From G965195345 sp965277775 (lineage in GTDB: Bacteria > Pseudomonadota > Gammaproteobacteria > CAKMZV01), in NCBI GenBank assembly GCA_965277775.1, contig OZ255843.1:1302001-1366000 (forward strand): a stretch of DNA of 64,000 nt. The letters are read 5' to 3'. Below, piece after piece: positions 20,055-29,101 of the stretch. The number at the start of each line of letters is the position of its first letter. The first letter of the stretch is position 1. The notes below the pieces were generated by a model. That model was not told where the DNA came from and ran no database searches. It saw only the letters and a list, made by a program, of their open reading frames with translations. The position numbers and the translations under genes are program-made.

Positions 20055-22205
20055 TTATCGTCCATAAAGGTTAAGCGTCCATCCGCGAATAGTCCCTGTG
20101 TCAGAACTGGCTCGATCTGAGATATTCAGCGTCCAAGTGCCGTTCGCAGGTTCCATAAAAAATGCGTTAGAAATGAGCTTCTTACGATAAAGATTTGTGC
20201 CACGCCTTGGCAAGGTTATTTCCAAAGTTGAATGGGTGGTTTGACTACCAGAGGTGTGTGAAAGCACAATGGTTAAATCACCAGGATAGGAGTGTGCGAC
20301 ATCCACAATGACTTCAAGTTGTTCAATGTGTGTCATGGTTGAGTTTTGTATGACGATTTGATTGGTGATGCCAGCTGTGTTCACATCTGGGATTCTAAGG
20401 TTGGTGCTTTGAGTGGAAACCAGTGTTTGCATTGGCGTTGTGATATTTTGCCAAGTTGAAGCCATGGCGATGGCACGGGCCGCATCAATGCGCCCAAATC
20501 CATAATCATGATTAAAAGTGAGTCCCGCCATATTGGTTCGCCAGTCTGAATGCGTTGGATCGGTTTGTACGGCTGATCGTGCCAGGATTTCACGCACATC
20601 CCGCCAGCCTAAAGTCGGTGAATGTTGCAGAAGCAAAGCAACCACACCAGCGGCGACAGGGGCTGCCGAGGAAGTACCATTGAAACAACGTGTATAGTCG
20701 GCGTTCCCCAAGTCCGAAGACCTTGCCGAAAATTCGGTATTATATCCATGTGTTCCCTCTAAATCGGTCGTAAACATTAGTTCCGAAGGACACGATGAGT
20801 CTCCGCCTGGTGCACTGATCCATAGATTTGAACCAGGCGTTGAATAGCTGGTGAACCTTCCATTTCTCAACAAGGCGGCCACAGCAATGATAAAACGATT
20901 ACTGACATATCCATCATCATTGCCGTAGAGGAAGCCTCTACTATTACCTGCAGCCCAAACATAAATTGTGCCAAGCCCATTCCGACCTTGCGACAGTCCA
21001 GTTTGAAGTGCCAGTTCTTGTGTCGCTGGCAAAATGTGAATATTTGGACTAATAAATCCCCAACTATTATTGCTGATAGCCACATTGGCGATATTTCTTG
21101 TCATTGAAATAATCGCATTTGCATCTGATACAGAGACTTTGGGAGAAAGCAGATTGTAAGAACCGATGGTTGCATTGGGTGCAACCCCGTTGACACCGAC
21201 TGAGTTAGCCGATGCAGCAATTAACCCCGCCACAGCTGTGCCATGAGAATCAGAGGGATTGCCGTCAAAAGAGGTTTCAGCGCCTGTTGACCTAGTGATA
21301 AAATTATAATGATCACCGCTTGAATTATTGATTAAATCACAGTGAGATATTTGTACAGCGGCATCTACAACTCGGACATGAACCCCCTGACCGTTACAAA
21401 CCGATGCCCCATTATTGCAGGAGATATTTAAAGGATTGACATCCGTGTCATCGGTATTATTTAAATGCCATTGTTGAGGCATGTAATTGGGTGCTGTATA
21501 AAGTGCGCATCGCGCAAGATCTGGCGTGTTGCTTAAAATAGGATGTCGGACCGTTGCAGTGAAGGTTGCTACCGCTGCTGCATGCATTGTAGTTTGTGCC
21601 TGAGTAACAGTGATTTGTACTGGGGCCACTGGTTGAGGTGATGCGGCGGCAGTAAAAGCAAGAAGCCCAGTCATTATCCCAGTGATTTGGTCTATTGAAA
21701 CCGTTTGATTGTTAGCGCTGACATAGGTTATTCGACCTGAACTGACTGTCGCCACTGTATTAAGCGCCGTGCTATTTATAGAGATGTTAAAGGTTTTTGA
21801 TGAAACGCTTAATTGTGGATTCACACCTGCGCCAGAGACTAATACAATGATTGAAACTGTATCGGAAACGCTCACCCCATTTAGATCGGTTGCTGTGAGC
21901 CTAAAGACTAAGGTCTGGGTTCTTGCTGAAATGGGTGCAATGAAAGTGGTGACGGAGGATGCAACACTATTCAATGAAACAACTGTGCCTGACACTTGAG
22001 ACCACCGAACAATGTTTGGGCTATCAGAGATAACCGTCTCTGTAAGGCGCACGAGACTGCCTGGGGGAACTTGCTGATCTGGGCCAGCATCTACAACCAA
22101 AGTAGTAGATTGTCCACCCCCACAGCTGGTCAACAAACAAACTGTTATTAAAGCAAGATATTTTTTTGCGTTGAATTTAATCTGTTTAATTAAGATTTTT
22201 TCCAT
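20055..22205 (-). CDS. Lipoprotein subtilisin/kexin-like S8 protease with P-domain
   Basis: 716 residues from the ATG at 22205 (MEKILIKQ), preferred over the TTG two codons upstream. Lipobox LTSC, Cys28. Residues ~35-125 are a PKD-like domain; ~130-225 a second beta-rich region. The S8 catalytic domain spans about 245-580: Asp281 (VVDAAVQ), His321 (SHGTAVAG), oxyanion Asn421 (AAGN), Ser512 (GTSSAAP). The P-domain (~600-716) ends LNLYGR. The triad is complete, so it should be active, cleaving secreted or surface proteins. Its propeptide is encoded separately just upstream, which is unusual. It converges on lipoprotein 4. It is the only intact protease among many remnants, and could process the neighbouring lipoproteins (inference). 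Confidence 0.93.
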   Translation of the reverse strand: MEKILIKQIKFNAKKYLALITVCLLTSCGGGQSTTLVVDAGPDQQVPPGSLVRLTETVISDSPNIVRWSQVSGTVVSLNSVASSVTTFIAPISARTQTLVFRLTATDLNGVSVSDTVSIIVLVSGAGVNPQLSVSSKTFNISINSTALNTVATVSSGRITYVSANNQTVSIDQITGIMTGLLAFTAAASPQPVAPVQITVTQAQTTMHAAAVATFTATVRHPILSNTPDLARCALYTAPNYMPQQWHLNNTDDTDVNPLNISCNNGASVCNGQGVHVRVVDAAVQISHCDLINNSSGDHYNFITRSTGAETSFDGNPSDSHGTAVAGLIAASANSVGVNGVAPNATIGSYNLLSPKVSVSDANAIISMTRNIANVAISNNSWGFISPNIHILPATQELALQTGLSQGRNGLGTIYVWAAGNSRGFLYGNDDGYVSNRFIIAVAALLRNGRFTSYSTPGSNLWISAPGGDSSCPSELMFTTDLEGTHGYNTEFSARSSDLGNADYTRCFNGTSSAAPVAAGVVALLLQHSPTLGWRDVREILARSAVQTDPTHSDWRTNMAGLTFNHDYGFGRIDAARAIAMASTWQNITTPMQTLVSTQSTNLRIPDVNTAGITNQIVIQNSTMTHIEQLEVIVDVAHSYPGDLTIVLSHTSGSQTTHSTLEITLPRRGTNLYRKKLISNAFFMEPANGTWTLNISDRASSDTGTIRGWTLNLYGR

Positions 22206-22246
22206 AGCCAAATTGATTATAACTTACCTATATAGATACACGTTTA

Positions 22247-22810
22247 TCAGTTAGTGGCAAGAGGTTGCCACAAGTCTGGCGTGGCAGAAATAACTTCTTG
22301 GCTTTCATGAATTCTGTTTGCCGTATGCAAGGCTTCTACACCTGCAGGGGTCGCAATCGTCCACATATTTAAACTTTCTATTAAAACCTTTGGGGTGGCT
22401 AATGAATTCGATTGTGCCCAAAGATAGATGCGGGTGGCGTCCCATTGTGGTTTGAAAATAACAATGACACCGCCTGGAAATGCTTGGTAATTAGGACTCG
22501 TCACATTTTTTGTAAAGCCAAAGGTTTTTGACGCGTTCAAATTTGGGAATTGTTGACGCAGAGATTCAATCGATGTTTGTTCTGGGATGCTTTGTAAAGC
22601 CACAGCCCGAGAGAATAAATGGGTTGTTGTGGCATGTTTTGTCAGAGGCTGTTGATCGTAAGCAAAATTGATGATTTGAGTTGCGCTAATGTAGATGTTC
22701 ACCTTGGTTTGGCCATCGTAATAGTACTGTTGAGCGTTTGCAGGCGTGATCAAAAAGGCAAGCCCAAGCAGGCAAATCCTAAGAATGAGAGAAAGCGTTT
22801 TTCTATTCAT
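22247..22810 (-). CDS. Secreted stand-alone protease propeptide / chaperone
   Basis: 187 residues with a Sec signal peptide (MNRKTLSLILRIC, cleavage ANA-QQ at 26). The mature part begins YYYDGQTKVNIYIS and later has GGVIVIFKPQWD and EALHTANRIHESQEVISATPDLW, which resemble N-terminal propeptides of secreted S8 proteases (YYY.G opening; ANR.HES..V..A.P.LW close). The protease itself lacks such a segment between its PKD-like region and catalytic core. It lies 41 bases upstream of the protease ATG on the same strand, so co-transcription is likely. Likely role: folding helper and inhibitor acting in trans, comparable to the separate chaperone of the Aeromonas kexin-like protease. The family assignment is by motif only. 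Confidence 0.75.
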   Translation of the reverse strand: MNRKTLSLILRICLLGLAFLITPANAQQYYYDGQTKVNIYISATQIINFAYDQQPLTKHATTTHLFSRAVALQSIPEQTSIESLRQQFPNLNASKTFGFTKNVTSPNYQAFPGGVIVIFKPQWDATRIYLWAQSNSLATPKVLIESLNMWTIATPAGVEALHTANRIHESQEVISATPDLWQPLATN

Positions 22811-22815
22811 ATCAG

Positions 22816-23308
22816 TTATCTTCCATAAAGGTTAAGCGTCCATCCGCGAATAGTTCCTGTACCAGAACTGGCTCGATCTGAGATATTCAGCGTCCAAGTG
22901 CCATTTGCGGGTTCCATAAAAAATGCATTCGAGATCAGCTTTTTACGAGGCAGGTTTGTACCAGCCCTTGGCAAAGTAATTTGTAAAGTTGAATAGGTGC
23001 TTTGATCGCCAGAAGTGCGTGTTAGTATTATGGTCAATTCGCCAGGATGGGTGTGTACGGTATCCGCAATGACTTCAAGTTGTTCAATGCGTGTCATGGT
23101 TGAGTTTTGTATGACGATTTGACTGGTGATGCCTGCTGAACTCCTATCTGGGATACCAAGGTTGATGGTTTGAGTAGAAACCAGCGTTTGCATGGGCATT
23201 GTGACATAAGGATAGTCTACTATATCATAATCGCTTATGTTACGTAATGCTTTTTGAGCCAGTTATGATAAAGAATTTCGCTAAATTAAACAACTTCCAC
23301 TAATTTTT
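22816..23308 (-). pseudogene. P-domain tail of a lost protease, joined to HsdS-like start
   Basis: A complete P-domain with Trp retained (GTWTLNISD) ends at 22816, five bases before the propeptide ATG. Its start (PMQTLVSTQ) is preceded by the HsdS-like N-terminus, cut at about 23308 by the inverted cassette. Without a catalytic domain it has no known function. The closeness to the propeptide gene shows the ancestral protease-to-propeptide boundary. Confidence 0.75.
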
Positions 23309-23310
23309 AC

Positions 23311-23689
23311 AACACATGCCTCGACAATCGATTTATTCTCTCAAAACATGGCTTTACAGCGCATACCTGAACAAACATCGGTTGATTCTCTGAGTCAATA
23401 ATGCCCAAATTTGAACGCGTCAAAAACCTTTAGCTTTACAAAAAATGTGACGAGTCCCGTCTTCTAAGCATTTCTAAGCGGGATCATTGTTATTTTCAAA
23501 CCACAATGGGACACCAACCGCATCTATCTTTGGGCACAATCGTATGCATTAGCCACCCCTAAGGTTTTGATAGAAAGTTTAAATATGTGGATGATTGCTG
23601 CACCTGCAGAAGCCTTGCATACGGCAAATAGAATTCATGAAAGCCAAGCCGTTGTTTCTGCCACCTTGTGGCAAGCTGTTACCACTTGA
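23311..23689 (+). pseudogene. Inverted propeptide remnant
   Basis: The plus strand reads the propeptide from KHASTIDLF region through IESLNMWMIAAP to WQAVTT and a stop at 23687-23689. It has in-frame stops (after DSLSQ, and at VF-stop). This is the only plus-strand copy and marks one end of the inverted cassette. Confidence 0.8.
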
Positions 23690-23881
23690 TGAGATACCAC
23701 ATAGGTCATCATCATTTAAATTCGCTGCACAGTATAAAAGCAATTGCCTAAAGCACAGAATTTGAATAAATACTTAGGTGGTTTTGTACATAGACTTGTT
23801 GAATTTGACATCAATCTAATAGCATTCTATGGAAGTTCTATCAAATACAACACACTGTTATAAGCTATAGGTTGATGTTCT

Positions 23882-24110
23882 ATGGGTTCAATCTTAACGA
23901 AACAACGCTTTATCACTGCAAAAGATATTTTGCTTTGATGGCGGCTTTATTGCAGGCCTGTTTGGGGGGGTAAGCACTTCATCCACTAATGATTCTAATT
24001 GTTCGATTGTGAATACTGGCGCTGATTAACAAGTTGGCACAGGGATACAATGCACCGTTCAATCACTTCGGCACTCATCCAAGCCTTAGTCTTGATAGCA
24101 ACATCAGAAC
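23882..24110 (+). pseudogene. Inverted decayed 5' end of S8 protease gene
   Basis: Mirror image of the remnants in other spacers: start ATG at 23882 (MGSILTKQ), frameshifted signal, PKD-like scrap. Spacer without visible gene lies from 23690 to 23881 and 24111 to 24277. Confidence 0.6.
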
Positions 24111-24277
24111 CACTGCTTCCAATAACGCTCAGCTGACGTGTCAAGCATACAGAAATTGAGGCACGATCACATCAAATAGTCAATGCTCTAATATTCAATA
24201 GACATTCAACTTGAAAGTCATCCAAGTCCGTTCAGATTGATACTGAGTAAGTGTTTAGCAAGACACTAATTACTTGT

Positions 24278-24310
24278 CTCAGCACTGCCTTGTGCAAGGA
24301 CGGTACTGAG
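24278..24310. terminator. Hairpin after lipoprotein 5 (minus strand)
   Basis: CTCAGCACTGCCTTG and CAAGGACGGTACTGAG arms, 37 bases downstream of the minus-strand stop; same family as elsewhere, inverted with the gene. Confidence 0.45.
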
Positions 24311-24347
24311 ACGAATAATTTAAGATGAGGGCCGTTATGCTGAATAT

Positions 24348-27300
24348 CTAGTACAGGTAAACTGCGCCTGCAAGGCTACTTGCACCACTTGCACCTACAG
24401 CAAGAGTATTTCCATTACTGCTTAAGCTCACTGAAATTCCAAAAAAAGCATTGACAGAAGGGTCAGTGGCTTTGATATAGGCTTGTTGAGCCCAAACACC
24501 ATTAGCAAATTCAAACGCATAGGTTGCGCCCGCATTATTTGTGCCATTATCATCTACGCCTCCAACGCCTGTGGCTGAACCGGAATCACCTAAAGCCCCC
24601 ACCGCAAGGGTATTGCCATTTGCACTTAAACTCACAGACTCGCCAAATTCATCGCTCCCCCCCGTATTTGATGCTTTAATATAGGCTTGTTGTGACCAGG
24701 TGCTGGATCCAGTGTTGAAGCGGAATAGATACACCGCGCCTGTATTAGTAGAATTATTATTCTGCGCCCCATTAACGCCAGTCGATGAGCCATCCTCAGA
24801 CCAAGCGCCCACCGCAAGGGTATTGCCATTTGCACTTAAGCTCACAGAATGACCAAAACTATCGTCCGACCCTGTATTTGATGCTTTGATGTATGCTTGT
24901 TGGGACCAGATTCTGGAAGTCGTATTGAAACGGAATAGATACACCGCGCCTGTATTAGTAGAATTATCATCCTGCGCCCCATTAACACCAGTCGACGAGC
25001 TATCCTCGTTTCTTGCCCCGACCGCAAGGGTATTGCCATCTGCACTTAAACTCACAGACCAGCCAAATCGATCAAACGCCCCCGTATTTGAGGCTTTGAT
25101 GTATGCTTGTTGAGACCAAGTGCTAGAACCTGTGCTGAAGCGGAATAGATACACCGCGCCTGAATTAGAAGCAGTACTATCATCCTGCGCCCCATTAACG
25201 CCAGTCGATGAGCTATCCTCGTTTCTTGCCCCGACCGCAAGGATATTGCCATCTGCACTTAAACTCACAGAATTGCCAAATCCATCGTTCCCTCCCGTAT
25301 TTGAGGCTTTGATATATGCTTGTTGAGACCAAGTGCTAGAACCTGTGCTGAAGCGGAATAGATACACCGCCCCTGAATTAGAAGCAGTATTATCATCCTG
25401 CGCCCCATTAACACCCGTCGATGAGCTATCCTCGTTTCTTGCCCCGACCGCAAGGATATTGCCATCTGCACTTAAACTCACAGAATTGCCAAATACATCG
25501 TTCCCCCCCGTATTTGAGGCTTTGATATATGCTTGTTGAGACCACGTACCTCCAATGCGACGGAATACATACACCGCGCCTGAATTAGGAGCAGCATTAT
25601 TATTCTGCGCCCCATTAACACCAGTCGATGAGCCAGCCTCACCCCAAGCGCCCACCACAAGGGTATTGCCATCGCCGCTTAAACTCACTGATGAGCCAAA
25701 ACTATTACCTTCTTCAGCGTTACTCGCTTGCAAACGACCAGTCAGGCTGTTTAGTTGCGCATTGGTCAAGGAGACCGTGTTATGACGGAATGAAGGATCA
25801 CAAGATGATGCTGTATTACAAGTTCCCACCGAATATTGTGGATTACGCACATTTGGAATGTACCGGTGTAAGGCAATCAAAGTTTGCGCGGTGGTCTGTC
25901 TGATATTGGTGCTATTGGGACTGACAACAATGCCCGTGGTACTTAAGTCCGTAAAACCTGAATGGCCATCAGGATTGCTTTGCAATTGATAATGCGTCGC
26001 AGAAGTGATCGCACTCCAAGCAAAATTAAGGGTTTTGATGCTGGTCTTAACAAGTAACGCAGGTGATAACGCGACGGTCACTACGGTTGAAACCGATACG
26101 TTAGCTGTATCGGTTGTTCTCAGAGTCAACATTATTTGAGATGCGTTCAAGCCTAATCGAGTTAGGGTCAACCTGTTGGCGGTAATGGCTGTGTTAACAT
26201 GACCCGTTGAAACGCTGAAGGATAAGGTGCTATCCTCCACATCGAAAGCGGAAACAGTCAGAACAACAGGGTCTAAACCGACAGTGACAGCGTTAGAAGT
26301 TACCGTTAAAGTCGGTGTATCATTAACGGGTGTGACGTCGACCACTACTTGGGCGGTCGTATCGCTTGTGCCATCATTAACCGTAATGGTCAAGGTGGTT
26401 TGACCATTGGCATTGAGGATGCTTGATACAGAAACACTGGAAGCTGAAGTCGTTACTGTGACCACACCAGTGGTGGATCCAGCTACACTTATTGTCAGGG
26501 TGTTGTTTTCCACATCTGTGGCTGTGGCAATCGCAACCGCATTTGCAAAATCTTCGTCCACAACGACATTGGTGGTTGAGATGTTTAGGATTGGTGGGTC
26601 ATTAACTTCTGTGACGGTCACCACCACTTGGGCGGTTGAGCTCAATGAGCCATCACGAACAGTAATGGTTAGAGTGGTTTGACCACTCGCATTCAGTATG
26701 CTTGATACAAAGACTCCAGCGGCTGAAATGCCCACTGTGACCAACCCTGTAATTGATTCAACCACGCTAAATATCAGCGTGTCACCATCGATGTCAACGG
26801 CTGTGGCAATCGTACTATCCCCTGAAAAATCCTCGGCTACGACCAAATTGGCATTGGGGATCGTTAAGGTCGGCGTATGGTTGACGGACGCGACCACAAC
26901 CACAATATTCACTTCAGTCGATTGCCCGCCAACATCTGCCGCAAGGACGGTCAAGGTCGCTGTGCCATGGGCATTGGCAACCGCTGACAAGGTAATGGTG
27001 TTGACGATGGTATTGGTGCCGATGACTGATGTGGATATATCCGCATTCACAATACCCCTTAATGGGCTCACTGAAAGCGTTATGGTATCACCGTCAGCAT
27101 CTGTGGCAGTGGTTCTAATGATCACCGAAGTCGTAAAATCTTCTTGTACATTAATAATGTTAGATGAAACAGACAAGGCTGGGATAGATGTACTGGTCGT
27201 TATGGTGACATTAACAGCGATTGTTTGAGTCTCTGTACTGCCAGAACTGTCAACCAGGCTAACGGTTAAGGTGGTTTGACCTGAAGCATTAGGAATGTTA

Positions 27301-27965
27301 CTCAGAATAATGGCATCCCCAGGTGTGCCCACTCTGACCACCCCTATGGTGGACTCAGAAACGATGAAGGCTAAAGCGCCATCTTCAATATCGCTTGCTG
27401 TGGTGTTAATGGTAATCGGCGAAAAGCCACCCACAGTTGAAATGCTGTTGCTTGAGACGGCTAAGGTTGGTGGATCATTGACAGCATTTACGGTCACAGT
27501 CACTTGAGTTGTGGCAATGAGCGTGCCATTGGTCGCCCTAATGGTTAAGATGGTGCGCCCATTGGCATTAGCAATACTCGATACATTAACTTGTGCGTTT
27601 GAGGTCGTTACAGTGACCACCCCAGTATTGGATTGACTAACTGTAATTGTTGTTGCATTGGATACAGAGGCGACTAACTGAGGGGTCGCAAAATCTTCAT
27701 CAACACTAAAATTATTGCTTGATACTGAAAAAGTGGGGGTCGTTGGCGCTGCTGGCGCAGGTGCGTCGCTACCGCCACCACCGCCGCCGCTGCAAGCAGA
27801 CAATAATGCAGATAGCATCAAGGTTGTACCTATGGTATTCAATGCGCGTCGATTCACTGCCTTGAATGTGCGAAGGATTCCACTCATAAAAGCGAGAATA
27901 GATTGGCTGACCGCATGCCCTTGAAGCAATGAACTGATAGAAAATATTGAGAATAATTTAAACAT
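24348..27965 (-). CDS. Surface lipoprotein in inverted cassette, six-domain stalk
   Basis: 1205 residues from the ATG at 27965 (MFKLFSIFSIS), chosen because it matches the paralogues; ten codons upstream are also open. Lipobox LSAC, linker Ser-Gly6-Ser. Stalk of six domains: EDFATPQ, TVGGF, QEDFTTS, AEDFSGD, DEDFANA and VGLDP types. Fn3-like domain from about 638, seven blades from about 742. Blades 2 and 3 are nearly the same (TGGNDVFG and TGGNDGFG, both followed by ARNEDSS), a recent blade duplication or conversion. Blades 5 and 6 match those of the gene at 16675. It is the only lipoprotein on the minus strand, and it carries its own 3' spacer and hairpin inverted with it. Confidence 0.92.
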   Translation of the reverse strand: MFKLFSIFSISSLLQGHAVSQSILAFMSGILRTFKAVNRRALNTIGTTLMLSALLSACSGGGGGGSDAPAPAAPTTPTFSVSSNNFSVDEDFATPQLVASVSNATTITVSQSNTGVVTVTTSNAQVNVSSIANANGRTILTIRATNGTLIATTQVTVTVNAVNDPPTLAVSSNSISTVGGFSPITINTTASDIEDGALAFIVSESTIGVVRVGTPGDAIILSNIPNASGQTTLTVSLVDSSGSTETQTIAVNVTITTSTSIPALSVSSNIINVQEDFTTSVIIRTTATDADGDTITLSVSPLRGIVNADISTSVIGTNTIVNTITLSAVANAHGTATLTVLAADVGGQSTEVNIVVVVASVNHTPTLTIPNANLVVAEDFSGDSTIATAVDIDGDTLIFSVVESITGLVTVGISAAGVFVSSILNASGQTTLTITVRDGSLSSTAQVVVTVTEVNDPPILNISTTNVVVDEDFANAVAIATATDVENNTLTISVAGSTTGVVTVTTSASSVSVSSILNANGQTTLTITVNDGTSDTTAQVVVDVTPVNDTPTLTVTSNAVTVGLDPVVLTVSAFDVEDSTLSFSVSTGHVNTAITANRLTLTRLGLNASQIMLTLRTTDTANVSVSTVVTVALSPALLVKTSIKTLNFAWSAITSATHYQLQSNPDGHSGFTDLSTTGIVVSPNSTNIRQTTAQTLIALHRYIPNVRNPQYSVGTCNTASSCDPSFRHNTVSLTNAQLNSLTGRLQASNAEEGNSFGSSVSLSGDGNTLVVGAWGEAGSSTGVNGAQNNNAAPNSGAVYVFRRIGGTWSQQAYIKASNTGGNDVFGNSVSLSADGNILAVGARNEDSSSTGVNGAQDDNTASNSGAVYLFRFSTGSSTWSQQAYIKASNTGGNDGFGNSVSLSADGNILAVGARNEDSSSTGVNGAQDDSTASNSGAVYLFRFSTGSSTWSQQAYIKASNTGAFDRFGWSVSLSADGNTLAVGARNEDSSSTGVNGAQDDNSTNTGAVYLFRFNTTSRIWSQQAYIKASNTGSDDSFGHSVSLSANGNTLAVGAWSEDGSSTGVNGAQNNNSTNTGAVYLFRFNTGSSTWSQQAYIKASNTGGSDEFGESVSLSANGNTLAVGALGDSGSATGVGGVDDNGTNNAGATYAFEFANGVWAQQAYIKATDPSVNAFFGISVSLSSNGNTLAVGASGASSLAGAVYLY

Positions 27966-28000
27966 AACGATCAACTTGAACTTATTAAAATGCACGGTAA

Positions 28001-28030
28001 ACTATATGAGAAATTTTATCTTTTTATCAA
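28001..28030 (-). promoter_or_regulatory. New hybrid promoter created at the inversion joint
   Basis: Minus strand: TTGATA (28030-28025), 18-bp spacer, TATAGT (28006-28001). The -10 side is the native leader; the -35 lies in propeptide sequence beyond the joint. The -35 is closer to consensus than in other units. Confidence 0.5.
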
Positions 28031-28456
28031 AACCTTTGGGGTGGCTAATGCGTTAGATTGTGTCCAAAGATAGATGCGGTTGGTGTCCCATTGTGGTTTG
28101 AAAATAACAATGACCCCGCTTAGAAATGCTTGGTAATTAGGACTCGTCACATTTTTTGTAAAGCTAAAGGTTTTTGACGCGTTCAAATTTGGGAATTGTT
28201 GACGCAATGAATCAACCGATGTATGTTCAGGGATGCGCTGTAAAGCCATGTTTTGAGAGAATAAATGGATTGTCGTGGCATGTTTTGTCAGAGGCTGTTG
28301 ATCGTAAGTAAAATTGATGATTTGGGTTGGGCTAATGTAGATGTTAACCTTGGTTTGTCCATCGTAATAATACTGTTGAGCGATTGCAGGTGTGATCAAA
28401 AAGGCAAGCCCAAGCAGGCAAATCCTAAGAATGAGATAAAGCGTTTGTATATTCAT
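28016..28456 (-). pseudogene. Propeptide gene truncated by the inverted cassette
   Basis: It reads from MNIQTLYLILRIC through signal peptide, QQYYYDGQTKVNIYIS and VIVIFKPQWDTNRIYLW to TPKVLIKR and a stop formed at the joint: 146 of the usual 187 residues. The first 140 codons are otherwise undamaged. The C-terminal part, needed in S8 propeptides to block the active site, is missing, so function is doubtful. Confidence 0.75.
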
Positions 28457-28474
28457 ATCTGTTTTTATGTAATG

Positions 28475-28979
28475 TTATCGTCCATAAAGATTAAACGTCC
28501 ATCCGCGAAGAGTCCCTGTGCCAGAACTGGCTCGATCTGAGATATTCAGCGTCCAAGTGCCGTTCGCAGGTTCCATAAAAAATGCGTTAGAAATGAGCTT
28601 TTTACGAGGTAGGTTTGTGCCAGGTCTTGGCAAGGTTATTTGCAAAGTAGAATGGTTGGTTTGAGTGCCAGAAGTGCGTGTCAGTATTATGGTCAATTCG
28701 CCAGGATGGGTGTGTACGGTATCCGCAATGACTTCAAGTTGTTCAATGCGTGTCATGGTTGAGTTTTGTATGACGATTTGACTGGTGATGCCTGCTGAAC
28801 TCCTATCTGGGATACCAAGGTTGATGGTTTGAGTAGAAACCAGCGTTTGCATGGGCGTTGTGACATAAGGATAGTCTCCTAATATCGTAATCGCTTATGT
28901 TTCCATCTGTTATGCTTTTTGCGCCAGTTATGTTAAAGAGTTTGGCTAAATTAAACAACTTCCACTAATTTTTAAACAT
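28475..28979 (-). pseudogene. P-domain tail joined to HsdS-like start
   Basis: P-domain with Trp retained, stop at 28475, open for 125 codons from MQTLVSTQ; upstream, the HsdS-like start region to 28979. It has the 2-base shift at DYDI, so the HsdS-like part and P-domain are not in one frame here. Confidence 0.75.
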
Positions 28980-29000
28980 AGTCTATTTTAAAAGTGTTCT

Positions 29001-29030
29001 CGTACAATTTTATAAAATTTCTCATATAAT
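29001..29030 (+). promoter_or_regulatory. Putative promoter of lipoprotein 6
   Basis: TATAAT at 29025-29030, 71 bases before the ATG at 29102, in the conserved A/T-rich leader. Confidence 0.5.
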
Positions 29031-29101
29031 TTACCGTGATTTTTCTAAATTCAGATTTTATAAGCTCAACTCGTCATTTTAATAAGTTCAAGTTGATCGT
29101 T

